Counted from the first letter of the stretch, positions 10,164 to 21,560 are shown. The stretch is DNA of 64,000 bases from Adiantum capillus-veneris (GCA_014529385.2 CM043966.1:97947587-98011586); one strand, 5' to 3'. Notes: a model not told the origin generated them from the letters alone. Numbers and translations are program-made.

Positions 10164-10756
10164 TTTTGTTCAATTCCTAAATAATCAAAAAACAAATATG
10201 TGCTCTCGATTTTGGGAAATTTCCAAATAGCACGAATCTTGAGGGGACACTCACGTTTTTTTGAAGAGGAAAGGTGAAAGGTAAGGGGCAGGTGGCGGCT
10301 GAGCTTGCAAGGGAGGCGTACGAACGAAGAAGTCGAGGGGCAGGTGGCGGTGAGCATGCAACGGAGGACGGACGATGAGGAGCGTTCACCAAAAGTAGGT
10401 TGCATGCATTGCCTAGTATGGGCCATGTGCAAGAGACGAGGATCAAGCATTGATTTTATAAAAAAACAAAATACGAGTGCCTTGAGAAGCGTGCATACTA
10501 ACCCAAGTCGATAGCCCAACATGGGTTGAAACGATCAATAATCCACCCGAGTTCGATCCTTGCATAGGTCAAAGTTTTGAAAACTCATTCAAAATGTGAG
10601 AAGCCATTCAAAATGCGAGCGTAGGATCTCGGCAGATTATATGTGCATTAAATAAAGAACCTACCAATAGTTGTGCCAAAACGTCTCAGTAAGAGGAATA
10701 TTGAAAGATCCCTTGGGCCCTAGTAGATTTTAGTATGTACTAGTATTGTCGACGTC
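10164..10756. other. Gene-free stretch
   Basis: No coding pattern was recognised. The open frames here have no recognisable motif and overlap on opposite strands. Confidence 0.4.
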
Positions 10757-10825
10757 TCTCTCTCTCTCTAGCATTATGATCACATAATGAATGCCACATT
10801 ATGCTACCCACCATAACCCATCAAG

Positions 10826-10837
10826 TGGTATCAGAGC
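10826..10837 (+). promoter_or_regulatory. COP1 copy 1 primer-binding site
   Basis: TGGTATCAGAGC is complementary to the 3' end of initiator-Met tRNA. It fixes the 5' LTR/internal junction a few bases upstream. Confidence 0.85.
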
Positions 10838-11748
10838 TAGTATGATGATTAGCACTTCTTAATCACTCTCATTAGATCCTAAGCATAATCATCTATGCTA
10901 GACCAAGTGGGTTATCTCCTTGCTCATCTTGGTTGATTCAATTTCTTTGGATTTGCATGTAGGATAGCACTAATCTAGTTGCTAATTACTCTTATCTTGG
11001 GCATGTTCGTGGTTTAACGCCTTGATCCACTACCCTTGTATGAGTAGTCACACTAGCATTTGTACTTAACTAGCAAGATTTTTCTCCACACACTCTTTGA
11101 TTGCTTCAATTGAGCCCCATCGGTTCTATTCTTGGCTAATTTTTGAGTAATTGGAGTTTATTGGCATAGTAGGATTGCGTTGCTTTTGTGTGTGTACCGG
11201 ACCATTGTACTCAATTGTTCACTTCTTCTTTGCGCTTGTCATGGCCTTGAATTTGTGCTAAACATGTGTGTGTGTATGGAGTTTGCTAAGAGCTCTCCAA
11301 CGAGACCAAGAATGCTTAAAATGGACCTCAATTGAGTTCCCTACTCTCGAACAACCTGTTGCAACAAGCTTAAAGTGTGCATCGGTCTCTCCATCGACCA
11401 AGAAACGCACAAGGCACCTTAACTTACGGCGAGCGTCCCATATTTGGATGGTGGGGTTGTGAGGTCAACTCTCCAGGCCTTTTTCGATGCTTGGGTGGAT
11501 CTCAAGCTACACTCAAATTGCACTTTCTACTGCGGGTCCGCAAGCAGAAAATCCCACACACTTGGCAACAGTTTCAGACGTGACCATGAGTGGTGAACTG
11601 CAATTCAAAAGGGGGTTCGGGTTCGTGCAGGGCTACTCCCACATGCCCTTGTTCGGCTCTTGAAGGACGCCATAGCTCACATACATTGCAATCAAATTAT
11701 GTTTCGAGTCCGCCATAGAGTGGCCCCCCTTCCCGCGAGCTCCAAGAC

Positions 11749-11790
11749 TCCTCCCTCCTCCTCCCCCTCCCCCCGCCCCCCTCCCCCCCC
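11749..11790. repeat. C-rich tract in COP1 leader
   Basis: About 42 bases of almost pure pyrimidine with several runs of four to eight C. The opposite strand could form a G-quadruplex. The same leader position is nearly unaffected in copy 2 but is a run of 25 C in copy 3. Confidence 0.8.
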
Positions 11791-12232
11791 TACTAAGCAA
11801 GCCATTCCCCCATCTCCACGCCTTTCCAAGTGGGCATTCCTGTTGTCACATAGGCAAAAAATCCCCACAGTCAAAGCAAGTCCAAAAATCCTCAAGAAAA
11901 ATCACCTTTGAACTTCACCCACTTCCCTAAGCAAATACCCAAGTTTTCCAAGTGCACTCAAAAGCTTCAACCTCTTTTTCTCCCACGAAAATTGTACCTC
12001 AACGTTTTTTTTTGGGGCATTTTGTGAAGAGATGCTCCATAAAATTGGAGAGTCACTTCACAAAATAAATTGTCAAACCTTTGAGGTTTAGTGTACATTG
12101 GAGATTAAACACTGACCCAAGAGGGTAAGACCTTCTCCACACCGCACATTAGGGGTGCACCACAATGGGAGAGAAGAGCATTCACAAATTTACCGGCCAA
12201 GGCTTCCACACATGGCAAGCAAAAACCAAGGG

Positions 12233-12544
12233 TGTTAACCTTCACGACTCACGAACACCCTATCATCTACGACGGACGTTGTATTATTTACTTGGTAAAG
12301 TCAGGTATCGGGTTTGTCGGTCCAATAGCAAAAGGGTAAGAGTGATCGTCGATGAGAGGCGCACTCTAACTAGAACATTCAAGGGATTAGTTGGTTAAAC
12401 ATGGACGTCCAAGTGTGAATGTGGTGAGCTCATATAAAAGTCAACTAAACCTAAAATTCACTCATTCTTTCATTTGTGCAATAGAAGAGTGCTCTTGCTC
12501 CATCTCCATCTTCTTCTTCTTCTTCATCTCCTTGTGTGTGTGTG

Positions 12545-12578
<34 letters not shown>

Positions 12579-12817
12579 CGATCGAGCATTGCGACGACGG
12601 CACGGCGGTGGCGAAGCGGTTGAGTGCGGCGAAGCGGCGGCTCCTTCTTCTTCGTGGTAAGGAATCCTCCACGAAGTAAGCGTAGAGCAGTGAGTGACAC
12701 ACAATCGCCTTCTTTGAGCTTACTAGTTTAAGTTTGTTGTGTACTTGGAGTCATTTGTGGCTCGCACACGGTGTATCGGCAAGTTCCTTGCATTGGCACA
12801 TGTGACATACGCGCACA
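12233..12817 (+). repeat. GYP-A 5' LTR
   Basis: Begins TGTTAACCTTCACGA and ends GCGCACA before the primer site. It contains a TATA box, CATATAAAAG, at 12,431-12,440 and a (GA)14 tract at 12,548-12,576. Confidence 0.85.
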
Positions 12818-12821
12818 TTTA

Positions 12822-12839
12822 TGGCGCTGTTGCCGGGGA
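12822..12839 (+). promoter_or_regulatory. GYP-A primer-binding site (tRNA-Asp)
   Basis: TGGCGCTGTTGCCGGGGA differs by one base from the complement of the plant tRNA-Asp 3' end, the primer used by Athila-type gypsy elements. Confidence 0.85.
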
Positions 12840-12968
12840 TTGCCATACACTAAGCTTGAATGGCACTCTGTGCTTCTTTTGTGGTGCAGTTTCAATTGTA
12901 GGAAAGGAAGGGAAGGAGTGTGTGTGTGTTGAGAAGAGGGATTTGGTGTTATGCTGTGTGTTTTTTTT

Positions 12969-13092
12969 TGTTAATGGAGTTTTCAAAGGTACTGTGTTTA
13001 TTCTCTGTGTATTAAGGTTGTTAGTTTTCTTTGTTAATGGAGTTTTCAAAGGTACTGTGTTTATTCTGTGTGTATTAAGGTTGTTAGTTTTC
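12969..13092 (+). repeat. Two-copy tandem repeat, 62-bp period
   Basis: The unit starting TTGTTAATGGAGTTTTCAAA at 12,969 is repeated at 13,031 with one or two changes. It lies in the untranslated leader of GYP-A. Confidence 0.9.
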
Positions 13093-13606
13093 TGTGTATA
13101 GTAAGTAGGAAGTAGATCTATGAGAGCTAATAGAGTGTGTTAGTGTGTAAGAGTAGGTGTATTAGTTAGAAGTAGGTAGATAGAGTGTGTGTGTGTTCTC
13201 GCGTAGGTCGCGGCGACCTTATCCTTTAAAAAAAAATAATAATAAAAATAATAATAAAGGTAGGACCGATATCGGGAATATCTCCCAGACTAAAGCCCAG
13301 ACCCAAGCCCAAGCTCACGCTTAGGCCTAGGCCTCAGTCGCCTTTAAAAAAAAAACGAATTTTAGCTTCACACGTAGCTAAAAATCAATTTTTTGAGGAC
13401 CAACGGAACTTTAGATGCCCAAAAATTGTGTTGTAAAGCACACAGTGACCCTCTAAGTGATACGCTCATTTCGAGCTATCACACACTTTAATCAAAAAAA
13501 TCAAACATTAAAAACGTAAAAAACACAAGTGAAAACGGACGCTTAAAAAAGATAAGCGGTTAACCTTCGAGGTTATTCGCCGACGTTTATAGGGTGCCAA
13601 AGGCAC
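13093..13606 (+). other. GYP-A leader, non-coding
   Basis: Untranslated leader between the tandem repeat and the gag ATG. It holds an (AAT)-rich patch at about 13,228-13,258 and a CCCAAGC/GGCCTAGGCCT-rich patch at about 13,290-13,340. No gene is seen. Confidence 0.55.
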
Positions 13607-15972
13607 ATGCATCTGCGCTCTGGTCGTGTGCTAGAGACGGAGAAACTAGAGAGAATTTCGACTTACGCGAGTTCTCAATATACACCTACTTTACGTTCTG
13701 GACCTTCGGCGGGGACCCAAGGTAGTACAAACCAAGACCCGAACATAGCGGCTAGTGACTCTTCCTCTGACTACGACGTCATGGAGGGTTTCCCAATGCC
13801 TAATCCTGATAGCTCGAGCCAAGACATGCATGCCATGGGTCCTCGATCCGGACCGAACGTGCTTAGCCGCGTGATGAAAACCTTTAGTAGAGCCACTCGC
13901 TCCGAACATGGAGCTAATGATGTAAATGAGGGGGGTGGGAAAGCAAATTCTCCATTCGTGACAAACATAGACCCTATACCGTTAGAGATTGTGCACGTGA
14001 ATACTTCATTCACTGCACCTCTGACTCTTCAGAGTTATTTTCCTCCGAGGTCATATTACCCGATGGTAGAAGCCTTGCCGAAGTGCAAGAGGTTGAGCGA
14101 TATATCCTTGAAGCGATGGAAAAGGAAGTCGAGAGCTTACACAAGGCGGAGCAACGAAGAGAGTTAAAAGAGAAATCTCCTATGTCAATATCCTTGCTAA
14201 GAGAGCAATCAAGCGCTCCCGATTTAGCAACCGCTAAGGGCCAACCCCTAGAAAGCAACATTGCATATAGCTCAAAGGACACCCCTAGCACCTCAATCCT
14301 AGATGGAGTGTTCTTAAATGAGAACTGGGAGTACGAATTACAAACAGAGACTCTGACCGACCTATATACAGGTCACACCTATCATGTGGGTTGGTCAGAT
14401 GTCCTACAATCCACAATGGGTGCTACTAGTGTGGAGGATCAACAACAAAGAGTTTGTGAGGTCATCCATAGGGTCTTTGAGTTAGAGAGACAGAACAAGG
14501 GGATCAACATGTCTTCAACGGGTCTCATGAGATTCTTGGATACAGGGAAGGCTAAACAACCGACCATATTGCAAATGGAGACTCCCTTGGTAAGTCCGAT
14601 GGATCTCCCATATGTTGTTTCTCCAGGGGTCTCAATGCAATCTGAGCCCACAAGTGATAGCTTCACCTTTCCAAGTCTAGCTCATCTTTCCCTTGATGAC
14701 ACCACGGCTACCATGCCTACCCCAATTATGGGCATGCCGAGAAACACGCCATGGACCTCATTTGTTAGTAAAGCACCACTACATGGTAGCTCAATGCCTG
14801 CAACAGTACCTACAAGTGTGTACCAATCGTATGCACCTATGGGTCATCACACTCATGTAGTCCCTACCCCTCCCATTATTTCAACTACCTATGCTCCACA
14901 ACCACAATACACAAGTTCTTATTTCCATGGGACTATACCGGCTAGCATTAGCATGTCACATCCGATGTCTGCTATGCCTAGGGCCACCCATATGAACTAT
15001 GGACCACCACATGGTACAACATCGTACCCAACGTGGAACCCAAGGGCTTCGTATGCGCCAAGCCCAATGCCAATACCTACTCCACATGTAGGCTCTGGAG
15101 CGCCTTCACCCACGGTGCCTGCTCATTTAGGTGACTTGGCAACATTTGCTCAAGCTATTGGTCTATCTGTCGCTGAGAATATGCGTAACATGCCTGATAG
15201 AGAACCTAGAAGTAAGGCAGTACAAATAGCCAAGCTCACACAAAAATTTAGTGGAGACGGGGATGTGAGAAAGCATATCGAATTGTTTGAACAAATATGC
15301 GATTCTCTAGGAGAACACAATGACCTACATAAGAGCAATGCTTTAAGCCTAACCTTAAGTTGAAAGGCTGGGGATTGGTATAGAACCCTAAGGGTGAAAG
15401 AAAAAACGATTTAGCCTACTCTTAGGAGACTGTTCTTAAAAGAATACATACGAGAGGGAGTACTTTGGGGTGTAGCCTCTCAGCTCCAGAAAGCCCAACG
15501 AGAGGAAGGAGAGTCGGTGAGAGACTTTGTAAGTCGCTTGAAGCATTTGAATTCTCGTTGTAATCCAAATGAGCACTTCAACAATAACCAATTGCTTGAT
15601 AGATTCATTAGGGGATTACGACATGAGGATATCTACAATGGCCTAGTCATTAGAGGTATCACCACTTGGGAAGCAGTCACCACCAATGCGATCCAGTTGG
15701 AGGATAATTTAATGATTCAAGGAGAAAGAGTGTCTGTTGAGACTAAATCTATTAGCTCGCAAGCATCAGGGCATCAGCCAATGACCCTAAAGCCTATTGC
15801 TAAGGAGCCAAATATATCTGAGATGACTTTAGCAGATCTCACCAAAGCTATTCAAGAGAGTCTTAGAGACAATCGTGCTCCGCAAAACAATCATATGTAT
15901 CCAAGAAGGGAGCAACAATGGTGCTCAGTATGCTATGGACCGCATAGTACCAATGAATGCCCTACTTTTTAG
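13607..15972 (+). pseudogene. GYP-A gag, N-terminal and capsid region
   Basis: The ATG at 13,607 (MHLRSGRVLETEK) opens a 186-codon frame. A frameshift near 14,030-14,080 moves to the frame that continues to 15,972, with in-frame stops at 15,361 (TGA) and near 15,415 (TAG). The capsid-like domain is recognisable at about 15,210-15,720: KLTQKFSGDGD, then across the first stop KAGDWYRTL, then EGESVRDFVSRLKHLN and DRFIRGL. A first CCHC zinc knuckle, CSVCYGPHSTNEC, closes this frame. A long Pro/Thr/Ser/Met-rich linker lies at 14,690-15,120. Gag builds the virus-like particle; the broken frame means it cannot act as is. The stops are consistent with C-to-T change. Confidence 0.8.
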
Positions 15973-16755
15973 AGTAAAATTTAATGGGAACTGCAATGCA
16001 TGTGGAAGGTATGGTCATCAAGCTAAGGATTGCATAGTATTTAAGCGCACGATGGCCAATAGACCAACCTTAGCATGGATAGACACACCTCGAGTGCCTG
16101 CATTGATGCCAGCCCCACCTCTTGAACAAACAGCACAACACATGGTCCCTAGGGCCCAAAATGTTGTTCAAACAACACCCTTACCACCTCCAGTGCTAGG
16201 ACCGCAACCACCACATCCAAGAATCACTTCTATGAATCAAGTGGGATGTGAGTAATCTATTTCTTGTTTGGAAGGCTGTGAGGAAGATATAGATCCTAAT
16301 ATCGCCTATGGGATGGATGTGCTTGAAGAAAGTCCACAATACTACATGGGGGACTATTGGGGACAAGTCAAACCTATATATCAAGTAGCTGCTCTTGCGG
16401 CAAGAGGCCAAAATATCAATTACACTGCTAATAGACCACCTCTTCAATGCTATGAGTGTGGAGGTCCACATCGTGTAGCCGAGTGTCCTATTAGGCTACA
16501 AAAGAACACCACACCAATCAAGCGAGCACGTCTACAATGCCGATACTAATGTGTAATCGATGTGGCATAGATCATTTGATTGCCCAATGTCCAAATAATC
16601 CAAATGCACCGAAGATCACGCCATTAAACTTGATTGAAGTTACCGAGGAGCCATCACCAAGTACACCCGTGGTACCAGTAAACGTACTCACACGATCGAT
16701 GCTCCAAAAACAAAATTATATTCTTGAGGAAAGAGACACGGCATCAATTGCCTAA
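15973..16755 (+). pseudogene. GYP-A gag nucleocapsid: three more zinc knuckles
   Basis: Continues gag in other frames. CNACGRYGHQAKDC (about 15,990-16,030), CYECGGPHRVAEC (about 16,449-16,487) and CNRCGIDHLIAQC (about 16,551-16,589) are CCHC-type RNA-binding knuckles. Together with the one at the end of the preceding frame this makes four. Between the second and third lies a Pro/Gln-rich linker. At least two frameshifts break the region. Confidence 0.75.
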
Positions 16756-16897
16756 TCTTTAAAAAAAATAGAAAACACGAAGAAAGAGATCGCAAAAAGC
16801 AGCGAAGTCAGACCCCGGTTCAAAGACCAACATAGGGACTGGTGACGACCCCGTATATATAAACGACGCTGAAGAAGATTCTGATTCAGGTAAAACC

Positions 16898-18135
16898 ATG
16901 GAGACCATAACGACCACTAACATAGAAACCAACAAGGAAGATCTTCATGAGCCACAATGGCCAGGATCCAAAAAGAAGATAGGAACTTACCCAAACCCTG
17001 CAGAGGAGATTGATCGAGTCAAGCAATTAAGGAGTTTGGTAGAAGATACCCAAAGGGATCTAGAACTAGCACCTAGGAAGATCCAGATTATAGACACCGT
17101 GTTCCCTACGCAACAACAACCTCACCAAGTCCGTAGACCCTTGGACATACCTAGTGTCATCCAAGAAGAAAGTGACTTAAAGTCATGGGAAAGTGGGCGT
17201 ACTAACTTCTTGATGGAAAGAATGTTTACAGAGGGACTACCTGATCCTATCGAAGAAATGGAGATCCCATCTTCCCCACGTCAAGGGACTCAAGGCCAAA
17301 AGGTGCCATTAAACATTGCCAAATTGATGGATTTCATGTCTTCAGAAGTTAGAACCACCATCATGTCCAAACTACATAAAGACCCTGAGCTAGTCTCAGC
17401 TCTTCGAGCCTTCCTCAATGGAGAACTGAAGTTTGGGCTACCACAATTTTCACAGATGGATGGAGCTAGGGAGATGCCAATAGAGGAGGAACACTTAGAT
17501 CCACAACCAACCTAGATGCGAACCTTGTTATAGAAATACATGTTAACAAGTTGGGACAATAATTTGAGGGTGATGAATCCAATGCGACCATACCAATCAC
17601 TACTAAGGGATTAACTGTGAAGGGAATCCTTGATGGTGGCGTTGGGGTTAGCATTGTGACTAAAAATTGATGGGAAACTATGGGAAGACCTCACCTTGCG
17701 ACCACAACCATAGTAGTGAAGATGGCCAATGGGTCTATTGTTAAACCTATTGGGATGCTAGAAGATCTCAAGATCAAGGTCTTTGGACATAAAATAAGGA
17801 TTACCTTCATTGATATGGATTTCTCCAAAAACACTATGGCATCGGAAATGATCTTAGGACGTCCTTTCATGAGGGAAGCAAAAATGGTGCATGACTGGTC
17901 TAAAAACCATGTCTACTTGCAATTCCAAGATTCTGTCACTCGAGTGGATCTTGTTACTGGTCGAGCACATCCTCTAGGAAACAGGTTTATAATTGATCAT
18001 AGATCTGACACCACAGTTCACTTGGCCCCATTGCAGTATTGTTACACGTGTAAAGCGGACACTGATGTTGGGGAAGATTCTCCTTATATGGATGTACTAC
18101 CTGGGATGACTGAGTCAGACAATGGGTCCACCTAG
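16898..18135 (+). pseudogene. GYP-A linker and aspartic protease relic
   Basis: A 205-codon open frame (16,898-17,515) with no recognised domain, rich in Glu, Pro and Gln, leads after stops into a protease. GILDGGVGVSIVTKN (about 17,625-17,665) carries the DGG-type active site of plant gypsy proteases. KMANGSIVKP and SEMILGRPFMREAKMVHDW (about 17,845-17,900) are the later protease blocks. The active-site region lies outside the long open frame 17,680-18,135, so the enzyme is broken. In intact elements it cleaves the gag-pol precursor. Confidence 0.75.
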
Positions 18136-18197
18136 CGGCAACCATAAACACTTGGGGAAACAGGGGGACGACCTGGGTAACACCTGAGGGTGATGAA

Positions 18198-18786
18198 ATG
18201 CCACCACTCGTACCTTTAAATATGCTAGAAGCAATGTATATAGCTTCTGACAAGACTCATCCTAATATAACAAAAAAAACATACAAGTGGGTCCCTAAAG
18301 CTTCTTTAGCGACCATGGATGATGCTAAAAAACAGAAGCCTCGTAAGAAACATCCCATTCGCCCCAAGAACTGTAAAGAAATGTTGCGTTGGATTCCTAA
18401 AAAACTATTGGAAGCCCAAGGCTACTATGAAGGAAATGATCAAATCTGGGTGCCAAAACGTAAATTGTGCTCTTACTTATCACCGGGCCCATGTGAGCTC
18501 AATCCTGTGGCTCCAAAATAAATTGAAGATCGTGGAAAGGAAAAAATCACGGAATGCGACACACCCGCTCCAGAGCTAGTTTGGGTACCAAAGAAAGAAC
18601 GATTTGTTCCACCTAGCTCAGGAACAGGGAAAGCAAATGAAGCTTCTTGCTCTTCATGTAGTTCCTATACGGAAATAGAAGCTTCGACACAACCTTCACC
18701 TACCATTTTACATATCCATACAAGCAAGAAAGAGTTTACACCTCCCGTTGTAAGTTCACCACCTACAACGATGTTGCAAATAAAAT
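18198..18786 (+). pseudogene. GYP-A WxPK-repeat ORF, unknown function
   Basis: One reading frame runs from ATG 18,198 to 18,786 with a single stop at 18,519-18,521. It contains four similar short motifs: YKWVPKASL, LRWIPKKLL, IWVPKRKL and, beyond the stop, LVWVPKKERF. The protein is basic, Lys/Pro-rich and ends in a Ser/Thr/Pro-rich tail. I do not recognise the family. It lies where a pol gene would start in a complete gypsy element. Confidence 0.55.
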
Positions 18787-18930
18787 GATGGGAGAGTACC
18801 TTACCACCCTTGCAACTAGATGAAACGCATAGATCGGTCGAAAACTATTGGTTAAAGCCTTCACCTATAACAACTTGGAACAACTGGTTTCAAAGGGTGA
18901 CGACATCATTTCAAACGGTATGATCTACCC

Positions 18931-19035
18931 AAGGAAGGGGGGAGTGTTTGTTAACATCCATCATTCACTTGCTTCCCTCTCAACCTTTCTCCCTGACCTC
19001 TTAATCTCCAATCTTAGGGAATATATATATAAAGC
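18931..19035 (+). promoter_or_regulatory. Internal polypurine/LTR-start-like and TATA-like sequence in GYP-A
   Basis: AAGGAAGGGGGGAGTG (18,931-18,946) followed by TGTTAAC at 18,949 resembles the true polypurine tract and LTR start at 20,955-20,974. A TATA-like ATATATATATAAAG lies at 19,019-19,034. Together these sit about 140-220 bases upstream of the intact ORF at 19,171. Confidence 0.4.
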
Positions 19036-19170
19036 CTTATACTCACAAAAACAAGATAAAAAAGTAAAAGAGCAAGCGCCATAACACAAAATCATAAAAA
19101 CACATTATGCACAAGAACACGACCCTTGTAATATTTTCACTATAACCATCATCTATTTGCGTGTACAGAT

Positions 19171-19593
19171 ATGGCTAGTACGCTAGAGTCATCCACTCCT
19201 GCCTTGGGTGAGAGGTATTCTCGTTACTTTTCACAAATGTTTCACATGGTCTTTCCTGTGCTTGCATGTGAATGGGATTTGGTAGGTACGCTAGCATGTG
19301 AGAGGAATTTTGAGGAGTTAGAGTGGTTGATACGTCTCTTGACCACGACTGACCCATACTTAGTAGAGAGCATTTCTCCCATTGCACAAGCCTACCCTTT
19401 TGACCAAGATGACTATAGGCGTCTAGTGACCTTCTTAGTGAATATGGGTACCTATGATGAAGAAGAAGATTTACATGACTACACGGATGGCACATATGGT
19501 CTCATGGATGATGACTTTGTTTATCTCGACGACGAGGATAGGGGTTTAGCCTTAGGGTTTCCCCCCAATCTCTACAATATCCTATTCCCTTGA
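19171..19593 (+). CDS. Intact 140-aa ORF in 3' part of GYP-A, unknown function
   Basis: A complete ATG-to-stop frame of 140 codons, unlike the broken gag around it. The protein has no recognised domain. The first half is mixed hydrophobic (SQMFHMVFPVLACEWDLVG, EELEWLIRLL), and residues about 95-128 are very acidic (EEEDLHDYTDG, DDDFVYLDDEDRG). A splice-acceptor-like TTTGCGTGTACAG ends two bases before the ATG, so a spliced subgenomic message is conceivable. Many gypsy elements carry accessory ORFs here, but similarity to any of them cannot be claimed from sequence reading alone. Confidence 0.5.
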   Translation: MASTLESSTPALGERYSRYFSQMFHMVFPVLACEWDLVGTLACERNFEELEWLIRLLTTTDPYLVESISPIAQAYPFDQDDYRRLVTFLVNMGTYDEEEDLHDYTDGTYGLMDDDFVYLDDEDRGLALGFPPNLYNILFP

Positions 19594-20954
19594 CTCTCTA
19601 GGGGGAGTGCAAATAATTAGATTAGGGTTCCTTATGTTTTTTGTTGTATTCAATAAGTGTTGAGACCTTTTCCCACTGATATGTCTCCTAGAGGTATTCT
19701 TTGTATTTCCTAGTGTGTACAGGAGCGTGTTGCTCTTGTTAGGATTTGGACCTTCATGGAATCTTTATCTCGACTCACTCTTCAAATCAAGCATGACCAT
19801 CAACACAAACAGGTGTTTCTTGTCCATTAGCATTGCCCCTTATCTTTTTTGCATCCATGTTTGTCTGCTTTGATTGTGATTGGTAGCATAATATTCAACG
19901 CATTTGCTTAGTACCAAACATTAAATTCAATGAATTTTTTGTCATAATCACTTATCTAGATTTAAAAATCAAGCAGTCCGACTAAGCTAGGTTGACCAAG
20001 TTAGGTGTTAGAGATCTTCTCTCAATACCATGGGGAATGCCTTCCTAATAATCAATGGTTACTTAGGTTCTTAATCCGATTTAGGCAGCATTGTGTGAAA
20101 TGTACTAGGGCTTTCTAGTGGGCTTGACCCTATTGACCTTTAGCTTAAGTATTATAAAGGGAGTTTACTTGTGTGATGAGCCTGGGGAGGTGTATCAGTG
20201 TTATATGACCCCCCAAAGTTACAAAATTAAAATGCTGAAAATGAACAAACAAAAAATCAAAGTGCCACAATGTAAAATCTTAAGCTGGAAGAGAAATCTC
20301 AGCTTGATTGGGTACTTCACTCACATGTATCGCCTATGGTACTAGAGCCCTAGAGGTTCCCAGTGTGGGCGCTTTTCCTTGAAAAGCAAAAAACCCAAGG
20401 CATACAAAATAAGCACACACATCAAAATTGAATCACTGTGAAAAGACTTTGGGGGATCAAAGAAAAGGTAATCAGTCAGGTGATGATTTCATGAGAAATT
20501 CCTTTTATTGTAGCTTAACTACAAGGTCTTCTAGGTATAGCCTCTAGTCAGCCCTAGAACATGAAATACTTGGCTCTCGCGATTAAACAACTTAATTGAC
20601 GAGAGAAAATTAAGAAGCTTACCCATGGTATTAATAGTTGATCTCTAGTGCCTTTCGACCGTTAAATTAGCGACCCCATACTTGTTTAATTTTTTACCTT
20701 TACATCTGTTTATGCATTTGATTATATTGCAATTTAATGTTTATTGCTGACAAATGGTTTAAAATTCTGTTACCAATCACATTGTCTGCCTACAACTGCA
20801 TATGCTTTTTAATTCTATATGAGAATGCAATTACTGTGCCAATGTTGTTTGATTTTTCAATGACTGAAGAAGGCTAAGGACATTCATCTCAAATGCTCTT
20901 CCACCTCGATGAACAAGCTTCAACTCAATAGCTTCCGAGGATGGAATCTACATC
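19594..20954 (+). other. GYP-A 3' non-coding region
   Basis: About 1.36 kb between the last ORF and the polypurine tract. No coding pattern, and in particular no trace of reverse transcriptase or integrase motifs. Confidence 0.6.
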
Positions 20955-20965
20955 AGGAAGGGGGG
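20955..20965 (+). promoter_or_regulatory. GYP-A polypurine tract
   Basis: AGGAAGGGGGG followed by CA and the LTR start TGTTAACC, the expected plus-strand priming site. Confidence 0.8.
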
Positions 20966-20967
20966 CA

Positions 20968-21289
20968 TGTTAACCCTCACGGCTCATGGACACCCTATCA
21001 CCTACGACGGACGTTGTATTATTTACTTAGTAGAGTCAGGTACCGAGCTTGTCGGTCCAATAGGAAAATGGTAAGAGTGATCGTCGATGAGAGGTGCACT
21101 CTAACTAGAACATTCAAGGGATTAGTTGGCTAAGCATGGGCATCCAAGTGTGAATGGGGTGAGCTCATATAAAAGTCAACTAAACCTAAAATTCACTCAT
21201 TCTCTCATTTGTGCAATAGAAGAGTGCTCTTGCTCCATCTCCATCTTCTTCTTCTTCATCTCCTTGTGTGTGTGTGTGTGTGTATGCGT

Positions 21290-21356
<67 letters not shown>

Positions 21357-21560
21357 CAATCGAGCATTGCGACGATGGCACAGCGGTGGCGAAGCGGTTG
21401 AGCGTGGCGAAGCGGCGGCTCCTTCTTCTTCGCGGCGAGGAATCCTCCACTAAGCAAGCATAGAGCGGTGAGTGACACACCATCGCCTTCTTTGAGCTTA
21501 CTAGGCTTGTTGTGTGCTTGGAGCCATTTGTGGCTCGCACATGGTGTATCGGCAAGTTCC
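20968..21560 (+). repeat. GYP-A 3' LTR, right end missing
   Basis: Matches the 5' LTR from TGTTAACC to CGGCAAGTTCC but lacks its last 30 or so bases. The TATA box is at 21,166-21,175. The GA tract at about 21,294-21,353 is about twice as long as in the 5' LTR. Confidence 0.85.

Larger units (their letters stand above)
10757..12232 (+). mobile_element. COP1 copy 1, left part (5' end, leader, gag start)
   Basis: A copia-type element begins with a short CT tract and the sequence preceding the primer site. A perfect TGGTATCAGAGC (10,826-10,837) follows, which is the initiator-Met tRNA primer site of plant copia elements. A long untranslated leader (about 1.3 kb) is shared with copies 2 and 3. 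Gag opens at ATG 12,165 (MGEKSIHKFTGQGFHTWQAK) and is cut at 12,232 by the GYP-A insertion. The rest of gag resumes at 21,561. Most of the 5' LTR appears to be missing or diverged. Confidence 0.7.
12233..21560 (+). mobile_element. GYP-A: Athila-like LTR element with gag and protease only
   Basis: The two LTRs are 12,233-12,817 and 20,968-21,560. The primer site matches tRNA-Asp, and a polypurine tract ends just before the 3' LTR. The interior encodes gag with several zinc knuckles and a degenerate aspartic protease, then two further ORF regions, but no reverse transcriptase, RNase H or integrase. It is therefore non-autonomous. It interrupts the COP1 copy 1 gag frame immediately after AAACCAAGG. 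The 3' LTR lacks its last 30 or so bases and joins COP1 gag about 750 bases further along, so a deletion has removed the right junction and any target duplication. LTR divergence is about 9% by eye, mostly transitions. Confidence 0.85.

Noticed and set aside
12451-12704. Ser-Leu or Arg-Glu repeat proteins at GA/CT tracts (also near 21,256, 24,501, 28,906 and 29,152)
   Set aside because: Translation of dinucleotide microsatellites; no independent coding evidence.
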